A stretch of 64,000 nt of DNA, from assembly GCA_020544305.1 (NCBI GenBank), contig CP058667.1, positions 2,377,501 to 2,441,500 on the forward strand. The letters are read 5' to 3'. Numbering within the stretch: position 1 is the stretch's first letter; the number at the start of each line of letters is the position of its first letter. Below are positions 23,846-41,493 of the stretch, in pieces. Both the position numbers and the translations under genes were made by a program. Origin of the DNA: Staphylococcus taiwanensis. GTDB lineage: Bacteria > Bacillota > Bacilli > Staphylococcales > Staphylococcaceae. The notes beneath the pieces were generated by a model. That model ran no database searches. It had not been told where the DNA came from and worked only from the letters and a program-made list of their open reading frames with translations.

Positions 23846-24736
23846 TTAATTTTCTAATTCAGGGAATTTTTTCTTTTCTTCATACAATCGTGCAAAATCT
23901 TGTATTGATAATGTTTCACCACGTCTTTTTGGATCAATTTCCGCTTGTTCCAGCCATTTTAAGATACTTTCTTTATGACTTTTTCCATCTTTGAAGAAAT
24001 TTTGGTAATTATTATTTATTGTTTTTCGTCTTTGTGCAAATGCTGCTTTAGCCAGTTTAAAGAAAGCTTGTTCATCATCTATTGTCACTAACGGTTCTGA
24101 TCTTTGCATTAATTTTACAACGATTGAATCGACATTTGGTGGTGGCATAAAGACTGATTTAGGTACTGTTAAGACTTTACTTGTTTCAGTATAATACTGT
24201 GTCACAATTGATAATGACCCATATGCCTTTGTACCCACTTCAGCATTTAAACGTTCCCCAACTTCTTTTTGCATCATGACCACATAACCGTCAATTGGAA
24301 TATCTTGTTGCATTAAATTCAATAAGATTGGGGTTGTGATATAGTAAGGCAAATTGGCAACGACCATAATTTTGTCGCAATCGTTTAAATGTGTTTCTAC
24401 AGCTTTGGCGATATCTGCTTTTAGAATATCCTCATTAATAATGGTTACATTATCATAAGGGGCAAGTGTTTCCATTAAAACTGGAATAAGACGTTGATCT
24501 ATTTCAAACGACATCACTTTTTTAGCACTTTTAGCTAGTTGTTCTGTTAATGAGCCCATACCCGGTCCAACTTCTATAATGCCTGTAGATTTGTCGATTT
24601 GACTTGCATCTATAATTTTATGAATAATATTTACATCTATTAGGAAGTTTTGTCCTAAACTCTTTTTAAAATTAAATCCAAATTGATTTAATAATTCTCT
24701 CGTTCGTGAAGGTGTCGCAATATCTTTTCTTTCCAC
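23846..24736 (-). CDS. ksgA: 16S rRNA dimethyladenosine transferase
   Basis: Dimethylates two adjacent adenosines in the loop of 16S helix 45 using SAM, a late step in 30S assembly. The 296-residue protein has the SAM-binding [23 protein letters not shown] near the N-terminus and the catalytic [13 protein letters not shown]. It lies 3 bases after rnmV and is co-transcribed with it. Related Erm enzymes methylate 23S, but this one has the KsgA C-terminal domain and conserved location. Confidence 0.97.
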   Translation of the reverse strand: MERKDIATPSRTRELLNQFGFNFKKSLGQNFLIDVNIIHKIIDASQIDKSTGIIEVGPGMGSLTEQLAKSAKKVMSFEIDQRLIPVLMETLAPYDNVTIINEDILKADIAKAVETHLNDCDKIMVVANLPYYITTPILLNLMQQDIPIDGYVVMMQKEVGERLNAEVGTKAYGSLSIVTQYYTETSKVLTVPKSVFMPPPNVDSIVVKLMQRSEPLVTIDDEQAFFKLAKAAFAQRRKTINNNYQNFFKDGKSHKESILKWLEQAEIDPKRRGETLSIQDFARLYEEKKKFPELEN

Positions 24737-24739
24737 CTT

Positions 24740-25288
24740 TTAATCACTCTCCTCATTCATCGATAATGCTTCTCTTACATCTGCTTCCGTATAACCAAAA
24801 GCATTTAATTTTTTAAGCAATTGTTTCCCATTTGAATGCCCTATATGTAATTTTTGACCTAATATTTCTCTTTTCCGTCTTGCATCTTTACCAATTATCA
24901 ATCCTAAATCGATTAACACACTTTTATCAATGGATTCTTTAGCTTCTTCAAAAGGTGAACTTACGTGCATAAGCGCTTCTTTAATATCGCTTGGTTGTGC
25001 ATGTTCAATACCAATCTTGCCTCGCTTGTTCTTTGCCTTTTCACGATCAATATACGCATGCTTCACACCAGACACATGTTCAGTAATTATATTGCGAATT
25101 TTATCTCCAGGAAAATCAGGATCCGTTAACACAATAACACCTCTTGTTTCTTGCGCATTTTGAATTACAGTTAACGTTTCCTTATTAATAGCACTACCGT
25201 TTGTTTCAATCGTATCACACTCAACTGCTGATTTAACGCGTTGTGTATCATCTCTACCTTCTACAACGATAAATTCATTTATCTTCAT
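24740..25288 (-). CDS. rnmV: Ribonuclease M5
   Basis: Matures 5S rRNA. The 182-residue protein is a Toprim-domain nuclease: Glu in FIVVEGRDDTQRV near the N-terminus and the acidic DPDFPGDKIRN form the metal site. It precedes ksgA, the conserved rnmV-ksgA pair, and its substrate gene is present in this window at 35971-36085. Confidence 0.96.
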   Translation of the reverse strand: MKINEFIVVEGRDDTQRVKSAVECDTIETNGSAINKETLTVIQNAQETRGVIVLTDPDFPGDKIRNIITEHVSGVKHAYIDREKAKNKRGKIGIEHAQPSDIKEALMHVSSPFEEAKESIDKSVLIDLGLIIGKDARRKREILGQKLHIGHSNGKQLLKKLNAFGYTEADVREALSMNEESD

Positions 25289-25341
25289 AGTAAATTATCA
25301 TTACCTTTCACTCAATTTCATCTTATTCATTTTTGAAAATC

Positions 25342-25422
25342 AAAAAAATGAGAAAGATGATAACACGTCGTGTTTATTTATAAAAATGATACCACGACAT
25401 GTCTTGTTTAACATCTTTCTCA
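25342..25422 (-). terminator. Nested hairpin terminator between tatD and rnmV
   Basis: Outer 11-bp stem (25349-25359 with 25412-25422) followed by TTTTTTT on the minus strand, 9 bases after the tatD stop. Inside it, a second stem of about 10 bp around CACGTCGTG and CACGACATG is possible. The outer stem plus T-run is enough for termination. Confidence 0.85.
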
Positions 25423-25430
25423 CATCAATA

Positions 25431-26204
25431 TTATTGATTTAATTTAAATAATCTTTCAGCATTTTCAGTTGTTTGACGACAAACTTCTTCATATGTCATG
25501 CCACGTAATTCAGCGATTTGTTGAGCAACTAGCGTAACTCTTTCTGGTTCATTACGTTTACCTCTATATGGATGAGGAGATAGGTACGGTGCATCCGTTT
25601 CAACTAATAATCTATCCATTGGAACATGTTTTGCAACTTCTTTAGGCTGTTTTGCATTTTTAAATGTTACAGGTCCTCCTAAAGAAACATAGAAATTCAA
25701 TTTATTAATAACCACATCGGCAATTTCTGGAGAAGCACTAAAACTATGCATAATGCCTCCTACTTCTTCTGCATGTTCTTCTCTTAAGATGTCTACACAG
25801 TCTTGTGTTGCTTCTCTATTATGAATAATGATCGGCAATTTGACTCTCTTAGCTAATGCAATTTGCTTTCTAAATACTTCTTTTTGAACATCAACAGGTG
25901 ATTTATCCCAATGATAATCAAGTCCCATTTCACCAATACCAATAATTTTAGGATGTTTAGCTAATCCTTCAATCCACTCTAAGCGTTCTTCAGTGAAATC
26001 AATTGCATCAACAGGATGCCAACCGATGATACCGTAAATAAAGTCATATTCATCTATCAATTCCATCGTACGTTCGATTGTCGGCGTATCAAAACCAACA
26101 ACAAACATGCGATCAACACCCGCTTCTCTAGCACGTGAAATAACTTCGCTTAAATCTTCATCATATTGTTCATCATTTAAGTGAACATGTGTATCGATTA
26201 ACAT
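25431..26204 (-). CDS. tatD: TatD family metal-dependent DNase
   Basis: 257-residue TIM-barrel hydrolase of the amidohydrolase superfamily. Metal-binding motifs are all visible: DTHVHLND at the start, GEMGLDYHW, IIHNREA, GGIMHSFS and VETDAPYLSP. TatD proteins degrade DNA and have 3'-5' exonuclease activity; in Firmicutes the gene sits between metG and rnmV, as here. Confidence 0.95.
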   Translation of the reverse strand: MLIDTHVHLNDEQYDEDLSEVISRAREAGVDRMFVVGFDTPTIERTMELIDEYDFIYGIIGWHPVDAIDFTEERLEWIEGLAKHPKIIGIGEMGLDYHWDKSPVDVQKEVFRKQIALAKRVKLPIIIHNREATQDCVDILREEHAEEVGGIMHSFSASPEIADVVINKLNFYVSLGGPVTFKNAKQPKEVAKHVPMDRLLVETDAPYLSPHPYRGKRNEPERVTLVAQQIAELRGMTYEEVCRQTTENAERLFKLNQ

Positions 26205-26267
26205 GCTATCTCTCCTAACATTTAAGGTCTGGTTTATACTTTAAATTATTATATTGAAAAGCTTGCT

Positions 26268-28259
<1,992 letters not shown>

Positions 28260-28315
28260 TCATCGTTTACAACATAAAAACTTTTAAATTTACTATTCTT
28301 TCCTATAAACTTTCA

Positions 28316-28377
28316 AAAAGACTGAGACAATTTAACATCGTCACAGTTCCCTTAATATTTCGTTACTTTAAATTATA
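28316..28377 (-). promoter_or_regulatory. metG leader: TATAAT box then hairpin plus U-run
   Basis: On the minus strand TATAAT at 28372-28377 is followed about 25 bases later by an 11-bp stem with one mismatch (28337-28347 with 28321-28331) and then CTTTTTG. If the TATAAT is the metG -10, this hairpin sits in the leader and could act as an attenuator. Otherwise it is the late terminator of the rsmI operon. No T-box consensus was found. The -35 (GACATT at 17 bases) is poor. Confidence 0.45.
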
Positions 28378-28505
28378 ACGCATATAGAAATTCTAATGTC
28401 GTATCTTATTTACATTACCATAAATTCGTTGTTTTATGGGCTATTTCTATGATTTTCACCGTTTATTTTCTGAAAATAATTCACCTTCAAATACTACCTA
28501 TGAAA

Positions 28506-29345
28506 TCACTTGATTTCATGGTAAATATCATAAACTTCGCCCGTTTTCATTTGTCGATCTTCAGCTACTAATTTAATTGCTTTTTTAGGTTTAACTTGTT
28601 GTTCATTTATATAATGCGCAACATGTTCTGTAATAGATAAACTTTCAAACCATTGTTCTGTCTCAAGTGGTTTTGCGCCTTCAATAAGAATAACAAATTC
28701 GCCTTTTTGTGGAATGTCTTCATTTTGAAAAGCTATTAGTAATGACTCAATATCTCGCATAACGATTTGTTCAAATTTTTTAGTTAATTCACGTCCTACT
28801 GCTACGCGTCGTGTAGCATCCACTTTGGAAATGGCTTTTAATGTTTCCACAACTCTAAACGGTGATTCATAAACAATAATCGTACTGTCTTGATACATTC
28901 TTTCCTGTAAAACAGCTATTTTGTCTTTCTCTTTTCGCGGTAAAAAACCTAAAAATGTATAAGTATATGAAGGCAAACCACTTGCCATTAAGGCTGTTAA
29001 ACCTGCGTTAGGGCCTGGGACCGTCTCAACTTTAATATTATTATTCTGTGCTTCAACTACCAATTCATATCCTGGGTCACTAATTAACGGCAATCCAGCA
29101 TCTGATACTAATGCGATATCATGCCCTTCAGCAAGTAACTCTATTAAATAATCTGTTTGTTGTGCTTTATTATGTTCATGATATGATTTTAACGGTGTTT
29201 GAATATCGTAATGATTACATAATTTCTTAGTCACACGCGTATCTTCACAGGCAATGAAATCAGCATTTTTTAAGGTTTCAATCGCACGAAAGGTAATATC
29301 TCCTAAATTGCCAATAGGAGTACCCACTAAATAGAGTGTCGCCAT
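28506..29345 (-). CDS. rsmI: 16S rRNA 2'-O-methyltransferase RsmI
   Basis: Methylates the ribose of C1402 in 16S rRNA. The 279-residue protein is of the tetrapyrrole-methylase fold: MATLYLVGTPIGNLGDITFRA at the start, VSDAGLPLISDPG and VPGPNAGLTALMASGLP. The ATG at 29345 follows a GAGGGG site by 7 bases; the upstream in-frame extension to 29360 lacks one. It forms a compact unit with the GIY-YIG and methyltransferase genes upstream. Confidence 0.95.
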   Translation of the reverse strand: MATLYLVGTPIGNLGDITFRAIETLKNADFIACEDTRVTKKLCNHYDIQTPLKSYHEHNKAQQTDYLIELLAEGHDIALVSDAGLPLISDPGYELVVEAQNNNIKVETVPGPNAGLTALMASGLPSYTYTFLGFLPRKEKDKIAVLQERMYQDSTIIVYESPFRVVETLKAISKVDATRRVAVGRELTKKFEQIVMRDIESLLIAFQNEDIPQKGEFVILIEGAKPLETEQWFESLSITEHVAHYINEQQVKPKKAIKLVAEDRQMKTGEVYDIYHEIK

Positions 29346-29346
29346 C

Positions 29347-29595
29347 TTATTTCCCCTCAATCATTTTTAATTTTTGTTCTCTTGTGAATGTTTTAATTTC
29401 ATACTCTCTGCGCATGGCTTCTGATTTTGAAGTAAATGTTTCTTGATAAACTAACACTACCGGACGTCTTATTTTAGTATATTTGGCTCCTTTTCCAGCA
29501 TTGTGCTTTGCAATACGTGCCTCAACATCTTTGGCATAACCAGTATATAGCGTATTATCTTTACATTTAACAATATAAACATAGTGCTTATCCAT
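29347..29595 (-). CDS. GIY-YIG domain protein (YazA/UPF0213 family)
   Basis: 82-residue single-domain GIY-YIG protein, starting MDKHYVYIVKCKDNTLYTGY, with the following RIAKHNAGKGAKYT and the conserved Glu (EAMRREYEIK). The family is related to UvrC and homing endonuclease nuclease domains, but its cellular role is unknown. The start overlaps the end of the upstream methyltransferase gene by 8 bases, and the stop lies immediately before rsmI. Confidence 0.92.
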   Translation of the reverse strand: MDKHYVYIVKCKDNTLYTGYAKDVEARIAKHNAGKGAKYTKIRRPVVLVYQETFTSKSEAMRREYEIKTFTREQKLKMIEGK

Positions 29596-30313
29596 AATAT
29601 ACATCTCTCATCTCATCACTATACGCTCCATCTTGATTGTAGATGTAGAATGGCGGTGCAATTTCTAATCCTTGTTTACCATCTTTACGTCCTTCTACTA
29701 CAATCGTAACAGCTGATTTACCTATCTTACTATAGATAAACACTACCCGTTTTGGTTCAATATTCGCCTTGCGCATTTCTGTTAAGACATCCATCAATCT
29801 ATCCGCTCTATGAACCATCATTAGGCGACCACCCTGTTTTAACAAATGACGTGCAGCTAACATGCAATCTTCCAATGTACATTTGACTTCATGTCGTGCA
29901 ATTTTATGTGCTTCCTTTTGATGTTGATGCAATTGATTATTTTTAAAATAAGGCGGATTACAGGTTACTAAAGTATATTGAGAAGGTTTAAAGCGTTTCG
30001 TTACCTCTTTTAAATCCATATGATGCATGTATAAGCGTTCATTTAAATGATTATATTTAAAGCTGCGTTCCGCCATACCTACCAATTGCTCTTGTATCTC
30101 GATACTTTCAATTTGTTGAGATCCTTTAGCAGATAATAATAATGCAATCACACCATTTCCAGCACAAAGATCTAATACTTTGTCATTTTTTCTAACTTTT
30201 GTAAAATGTGCTAACAACAAAGCATCGGTAGAGAATGAAAAAACATCATCATTTTGTATAATTTGTAAGTTTTCTTTAATCAAATAATCATAACGTTCGT
30301 GATTTTTTAACAT
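29588..30313 (-). CDS. tRNA1(Val) A37 N6-methyltransferase-like protein (YabB)
   Basis: SAM-dependent methyltransferase of 241 residues. The SAM motif VLDLCAGNGVIALLLS and the N6-adenine/N-methyltransferase motif CNPPYFK are visible. The E. coli relative TrmN6 methylates A37 of tRNA-Val; whether this protein has the same substrate is inferred only from family. It is the first of three overlapping or adjacent genes ending with rsmI. Confidence 0.88.
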   Translation of the reverse strand: MLKNHERYDYLIKENLQIIQNDDVFSFSTDALLLAHFTKVRKNDKVLDLCAGNGVIALLLSAKGSQQIESIEIQEQLVGMAERSFKYNHLNERLYMHHMDLKEVTKRFKPSQYTLVTCNPPYFKNNQLHQHQKEAHKIARHEVKCTLEDCMLAARHLLKQGGRLMMVHRADRLMDVLTEMRKANIEPKRVVFIYSKIGKSAVTIVVEGRKDGKQGLEIAPPFYIYNQDGAYSDEMRDVYYG

Positions 30314-30412
30314 AATCCTTTTTCTCCTAAAAAAGAGATGTCTTTACAACCCATCACGCTTTCGATTGAGTTGAAATCCATCCCTTATTATCAGCTAAAG
30401 CTATAAATTAGC

Positions 30413-30460
30413 ATAATTAAAATTGCTATTAGATTGTTTGATAAGCCTAACAGTAGCAAT
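30413..30460 (-). terminator. Probable terminator of yabA
   Basis: ATTGCTACTGTTAG (30460-30447) can pair with CTAATAGCAAT (30432-30422) with one small bulge, followed by TTTTAATTA on the minus strand. It lies just after the yabA stop. Confidence 0.65.
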
Positions 30461-30470
30461 CAAATTAAGT

Positions 30471-30869
30471 TTAGCTATTTAACACATTCATGCACAATAA
30501 ACAGTCTTCACCATAACGATGTTTACCAAATAATTCACCATTACAAATATGAAACCCTTCACTATATAAAACTGCTAAATTATCTTTACTTGGTAAAGGT
30601 TTTTTGACATGCTTGATTGTACTTTTAGTGTTATTTTTTTTATCAGTTTCTTTTTTATTACCCTCAAGATGATTTGAAACCTTAGTAGATTCCACATCTT
30701 GTTCGCTCTTAGCCATCAATGTTTTTAAATTATCATTTTCAACTTGTAAAGTGACATTTTCTTCAATAAGTTGCACAGCTAAGGACTTCAAATCAGTCAT
30801 ATCTTCATTTAATTGATGAACATTACTTTCTAGTTGAACAATTTTTTCAAATAAGTCGTTGCGATTCAA
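30471..30869 (-). CDS. yabA: Replication initiation control protein YabA
   Basis: Negative regulator of initiation that bridges DnaA and DnaN. The 132-residue protein has an N-terminal leucine-rich coiled coil ([20 protein letters not shown] onward, to about residue 55), a polar Lys/Thr linker and a C-terminal zinc module with [13 protein letters not shown] and CLLCMNVL. It starts at a TTG codon (30869), preceded by AAGGAGGG. It follows ricT and holB in the standard tmk-pstA-holB-ricT-yabA order. Confidence 0.93.
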   Translation of the reverse strand: MNRNDLFEKIVQLESNVHQLNEDMTDLKSLAVQLIEENVTLQVENDNLKTLMAKSEQDVESTKVSNHLEGNKKETDKKNNTKSTIKHVKKPLPSKDNLAVLYSEGFHICNGELFGKHRYGEDCLLCMNVLNS

Positions 30870-30885
30870 AAGTAACGTACCCTCC

Positions 30886-31689
30886 TTAGTTCAAAGCTTC
30901 TAATTCTTCCATTTTATATTCTAACGGCTGTTCTAGTCCTTCAATTTTAACTTGCATCGAAATATCTAATATATTTAAACCTATGACTTGACCCTTACCT
31001 TCAGGCGTTTCTATCTTGTCACCAACATCTGGTAATTGTGCTCTTGCTTCTTCATAAAAATCATTCTCATATTTAAGACAGCACATTAAACGTCCACAAG
31101 CACCTGAAATTTTTGTAGGATTTAATGATAAGTTTTGGTCTTTAGCCATTTTAATAGATACCGGTTCAAAATCTCCTAAGAATGTAGCACAACATAACGA
31201 ACGTCCACATGGTCCAATACCACCCAATAATTTCGCTTCATCACGCACACCAATTTGTCTTAATTCAATGCGTGTTTTTAAATTTTGTGCTAAGTTTTTT
31301 ACTAATTTACGAAAATCAATACGATCGTCTGCGGTAAAATTGAAAATAACTTTAGATTTATCTAGCGTATATTCACAATTCACCAATCTCATGTCCAATT
31401 GTTGATTTTTTACTAATTCTTTGCACAATTCTAATGCTTCATTAGCATCTCGGTCATTTTGATAATATGTTTCGATATCGTCCTCAGTTGCGACACGTAT
31501 AATTTCTTTTAGAGGTAGTGTTACATCTCCATCTTCAACGTCTTTAGGTGGAAACTTAACACTTCCAATTTCAATGCCTCGCTTAGATTCGACTACAACC
31601 CACTCATCAACTTTTACGTCTAAATCTTTAGGCGCATAATATTCCAGTTTCCCAGCCTTTTGAAATTGTACACCTACGATATTTGGCAT
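30886..31689 (-). CDS. ricT: RicT/YaaT (PSP1 family) Fe-S protein
   Basis: 267-residue PSP1-domain protein. The cysteine-rich segments [17 protein letters not shown] and [15 protein letters not shown] are the ligands for the iron-sulfur clusters of the Ric (YaaT-YlbF-YmcA) complex in Bacillus, which works with RNase Y in mRNA processing. The functional assignment is by family. The gene begins one base after the holB stop. Confidence 0.94.
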   Translation of the reverse strand: MPNIVGVQFQKAGKLEYYAPKDLDVKVDEWVVVESKRGIEIGSVKFPPKDVEDGDVTLPLKEIIRVATEDDIETYYQNDRDANEALELCKELVKNQQLDMRLVNCEYTLDKSKVIFNFTADDRIDFRKLVKNLAQNLKTRIELRQIGVRDEAKLLGGIGPCGRSLCCATFLGDFEPVSIKMAKDQNLSLNPTKISGACGRLMCCLKYENDFYEEARAQLPDVGDKIETPEGKGQVIGLNILDISMQVKIEGLEQPLEYKMEELEALN

Positions 31690-31690
31690 T

Positions 31691-32617
31691 CTAACTCACA
31701 CCTTTAATTACTATTTGTTCAAATACGAGCGTTGGATTAACATTTTGCATTAATTTTTTGTGCGCTTCTGTGATTTGGTCGTACATTAATATGATTTGAT
31801 TAAACGATAATTGTTCTGCATACTTTACAATTTCCGCTTCTAAATCTGTATATACATAGTTACGCTCAATACCTATTTTGGCATGCATAATATCTTCAAA
31901 GAAAGCATTCACAGCTGCCAATGTAAGAGATTGTAACTTTCGATTTTTTGCATTTTTCAATAATTCAATGATAGCAATCAATGCCATCGGTTTATTCGTT
32001 AATAATAATTCACACCAATGAATGATCACTTTCCTAAGTGCAATTAAATCATGTTCTTCATTTAAATCTTTCGCGGTTTCTAGTTGTGTAGTATATGTGC
32101 TTAGCATCTCTGCTACTGCTCTATTAATATCTTGTTCTACTAATTTATCTACAAAGTGTTGTTTATCACTTGGTTTAAAATACACATGCTGACAGCGTGA
32201 ATGAATCGTATCTAGAATTTGCTCAGGTTTTGTTGATAATAAAATAGCTATTGTATTCTCAGGTGGTTCTTCTAAAAATTTTAATATACTATTTTCACCT
32301 TGAACAGTTAACTTTTCAAAATCTTCGATAATATATACTTTATGTGTGCCTTCAATTGGAAGTTGATTCATGCGATGTACAAGTTGTTCAATTTGTTCTT
32401 TTTTAATTGTATTCTCTTCTGAAGAAACATATACAAAATCGGGGTGATTATACGTATCGATTTTTCTTTCACATTGTTGATTACCATTGCACAGAATAAG
32501 TTTTGCAAATTCCATCGCGACATGCTTCATTGATTGTGCATCATCACCTTCAAACAAGTAGGCATGCGATAGCTTATTTGAATGATACGCATTAGCTAAT
32601 TTTTGTTGTTCATCCAT
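31691..32617 (-). CDS. holB: DNA polymerase III subunit delta prime
   Basis: Clamp-loader subunit, 308 residues. The AAA+ fold is visible (KLSHAYLFEGDDAQSMKHVA with no intact Walker A lysine loop, as in delta prime; DFEKLTVQGENSILKFLEEPPENTIAILL; TIHSRCQHVYF). The related DnaX subunits are encoded at 42577-44292. It lies downstream of the repeat element that separates it from pstA. Confidence 0.93.
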   Translation of the reverse strand: MDEQQKLANAYHSNKLSHAYLFEGDDAQSMKHVAMEFAKLILCNGNQQCERKIDTYNHPDFVYVSSEENTIKKEQIEQLVHRMNQLPIEGTHKVYIIEDFEKLTVQGENSILKFLEEPPENTIAILLSTKPEQILDTIHSRCQHVYFKPSDKQHFVDKLVEQDINRAVAEMLSTYTTQLETAKDLNEEHDLIALRKVIIHWCELLLTNKPMALIAIIELLKNAKNRKLQSLTLAAVNAFFEDIMHAKIGIERNYVYTDLEAEIVKYAEQLSFNQIILMYDQITEAHKKLMQNVNPTLVFEQIVIKGVS

Positions 32618-32653
32618 TTTGCATACTCCTTATTCAATCTTCTAATATAAAAA

Positions 32654-32837
32654 GAGGTTAGGACAAAAGCATTTAGAATTAACGCAAATTAAAACGATAC
32701 ACAAAATTACACTTATAATTCTGTTGAATCGTGAGAAGCACTCAGTTAGTAAACTGAAGATGCATTTGCTGAAAATCCTGTCTTGGAGACACCGATAATT
32801 GGTATCCAAGAGCATGAGCTAATTATGTCCCAACCTC
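32654..32837 (-). repeat. 184-bp inverted-repeat-bounded intergenic element
   Basis: On the minus strand it opens with GAGGTTGGGACATAATT (32837 downward) and closes with TGTCCTAACCTC (32665-32654) followed by TTTTTATA. The ends pair over 12 bp with one mismatch. Internal hairpins include CTTGGA/TCCAAG and CAGTT/AACTG. The opening phrase matches a sequence I recall recurring in staphylococcal intergenic regions. It lies between pstA and holB and could act as a long-stem terminator or processed RNA. Confidence 0.5.
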
Positions 32838-32901
32838 GAAATATTGTATATTTTCTAAGATGTCTTAAATTTCATTTCACATTTCTTTTTAATTTTAATG
32901 A

Positions 32902-33246
<345 letters not shown>

Positions 33247-33264
33247 CTAGTTATTATATCATAA

Positions 33265-35212
<1,948 letters not shown>

Positions 35213-35235
35213 TTTATAGCACACTTTCTAAATTA

Positions 35236-35769
35236 TTAATGAATTTGAGATAAATCATCACTGCCATTACGCAATTCAATCCATTTTGATTTAAGTAATC
35301 CCATAATATAGCAATCTTTATATTTCCCTTGAGTGTAAAAATGCTCTTTAAGTTCACCTTCAATATGAAAACCTGCATTTTTGTATATATGTACTGCTTT
35401 TTTATTATTAATATCTACATATAAATATACTTTATTCATATTTAAAACTAAAAATGCATAATCAATGGCCATCTTAAACGCTTTCTTTGCATAACCTTTA
35501 TTTCCATATCGTGAATCAATAATTATTTGAACCTCGCAATTTCTATGTACAAAGTTAATTTCCACTAACTCTACAATACCAATCGAGATATTATTCTCTT
35601 CAATAACAAATCGTCTCTCTGATTCATCTAGAATATGTTTATGGTATAAACTTTGTAATTCACTTAAAGATTGATACGGCTCCTCAAACCAATACGACAT
35701 AATAGAATATTCATTATTTAAATGATGTACGAATTGTAGGTCTGTTTCTTCTAAAGCTCTAATAATCAT
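35236..35769 (-). CDS. speG: SpeG-type spermidine N-acetyltransferase
   Basis: GNAT enzyme of 177 residues closely resembling E. coli SpeG: WFEEPY (27-32), ERRFVIE (51-57), VELVEINFVHR (66-76), the acetyl-CoA loop YGNKGYAKK (88-96) and the IYKNAGF motif with the likely catalytic Tyr129. SpeG acetylates spermidine and spermine to detoxify them; in S. aureus USA300 an ACME-borne copy gives polyamine resistance. An AAAGGAG site lies 8 bases before the ATG at 35769; the longer in-frame extension is spurious. It lies between the rRNA terminator and the decarboxylase-like gene. Confidence 0.9.
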   Translation of the reverse strand: MIIRALEETDLQFVHHLNNEYSIMSYWFEEPYQSLSELQSLYHKHILDESERRFVIEENNISIGIVELVEINFVHRNCEVQIIIDSRYGNKGYAKKAFKMAIDYAFLVLNMNKVYLYVDINNKKAVHIYKNAGFHIEGELKEHFYTQGKYKDCYIMGLLKSKWIELRNGSDDLSQIH

Positions 35770-35791
35770 CTTTAGCACTCCTTTAATTAAA

Positions 35792-35820
35792 ATTTTATTG
35801 AAAAATTTTGTAAAAGTAAA
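35792..35820 (-). promoter_or_regulatory. Probable promoter of speG
   Basis: TTTACT (35815-35820), 17-base spacer and TAAAAT (35792-35797) on the minus strand, about 20 bases before the speG start codon and downstream of the rRNA terminator. So speG is likely transcribed on its own or with the decarboxylase gene. Confidence 0.5.
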
Positions 35821-35912
35821 TGAAAGGAATATAAAAAGAATGATTAAGCTATATTTCTTATTTATGTGCAATTAAATACACTTCATTCGTCTTTAATTTT
35901 TTATATTTTGAC

Positions 35913-35940
35913 ATAAAAAAAGAGACCTTACGGTCTCAAT
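35913..35940 (-). terminator. Terminator of the rRNA operon
   Basis: GAGACC (35922-35927) pairs with GGTCTC (35932-35937) around a tetraloop, and the minus strand continues with seven T. It lies 31 bases after the end of 5S and also marks the boundary to speG. Confidence 0.85.
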
Positions 35941-35970
35941 ATCGGCTCATCGCATCCATACGATTTGTTT

Positions 35971-36085
35971 GCCTGGCAACGTCCTACTCTAGCGGAACGT
36001 TAGTCCAACTACCATCGGCGCTAAGGAGCTTAACTTCTGTGTTCGGCATGGGAACAGGTGTGACCTCCTTGCCATTATCACCAGA
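35971..36085 (-). rRNA. rrf: 5S ribosomal RNA
   Basis: 115-nt gene recognised by TCTGGTGA at the 5' end, AAGGAGGTCACACCTGTTCC, CCATGCCGAACACAGAAG and the GTTGCCAGGC 3' end, pairing with the 5' end. It is the last gene of the 16S-23S-5S operon. No tRNA genes follow it, unlike some staphylococcal rrn operons. It is a substrate for RNase M5 (rnmV). Confidence 0.97.
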
Positions 36086-36156
36086 CAAGAGAATGATTAT
36101 ACATTCAAAACTAGATAGTAAGTAAACGATTTTGCTTCGCAAAACGTTGAAATAAA

Positions 36157-40968
<4,812 letters not shown>

Positions 40969-41091
40969 TTTATGATGTTTGATTAGCTCATAATACTAAA
41001 TAATGTTTGTAACATTTAAGTTACTGTTTGGAATTAACGTTGACATATTGTCATTCAGTTTTCAATGTTCATTTCGTTATCACAAGAAATA

Positions 41092-41120
41092 ATTATACTC
41101 TTTATCAACTTGAAAGTCAA
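41092..41120 (-). promoter_or_regulatory. rRNA operon promoter P2
   Basis: TTGACT (41115-41120), 17-base spacer and TATAAT (41092-41097) on the minus strand, near-perfect sigma-A consensus. The predicted start is about 115 bases upstream of 16S. Confidence 0.85.
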
Positions 41121-41187
41121 TATCTTTTTTAATTATTTTTTTAAGTGATTTTAATGTTCGTTGAATTGTTCCGCTCAACAAATATAT

Positions 41188-41216
41188 ACTATACAGGCTT
41201 TCCGGCGTTTTAACAA
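41188..41216 (-). promoter_or_regulatory. rRNA operon promoter P1
   Basis: TTGTTA (41211-41216), 17-base spacer and TATAGT (41188-41193) on the minus strand, 96 bases upstream of P2. Tandem promoters are usual for rrn operons. The region beyond it to 41400 is AT-rich and could hold an UP element. Confidence 0.6.
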
Positions 41217-41399
41217 CGGTAAAAATTACACTCCGGAGCATCTGAATGTCAGAAATCTCATTAATTTCCGAACATTAAAGAAAAATATACAGATATCGTT
41301 CATTTTAAATACTGCTCAACAACTACGATACCCTATAAAACCTTCCGAAATCACTAAAATAACAAACTTTAAAAAATTTACGCATTTTTTAAATTAAAT

Positions 41400-41481
41400 T
41401 AAAAAATCGCTATTTAGTAGCAAAACACACTGTTGATGGTCTATACATAACCTATCACAGTTCGCTTTACTTAAATAGCGA
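41400..41481 (-). terminator. Compound terminator after recR
   Basis: Outer 10-bp stem TCGCTATTTA (41407-41416) with TAAATAGCGA (41472-41481), followed on the minus strand by TTTTTTAA. Inside, ACTGTGAT and ATCAACAGT, and GGT/ACC, can form a second nested stem. It separates dnaX-ybaB-recR from the rRNA operon. Confidence 0.8.
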
Positions 41482-41493
41482 CCTTCTAAATGA

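Noticed and set aside
35770..35871. 34-residue hydrophobic N-terminal extension of speG
   Set aside because: It would cover the promoter; the ribosome-binding site and family length support the start at 35769.
41161..41397. 78-codon plus-strand frame upstream of 16S
   Set aside because: It overlaps the rRNA promoter P1, has no ribosome-binding site and an unlikely composition.
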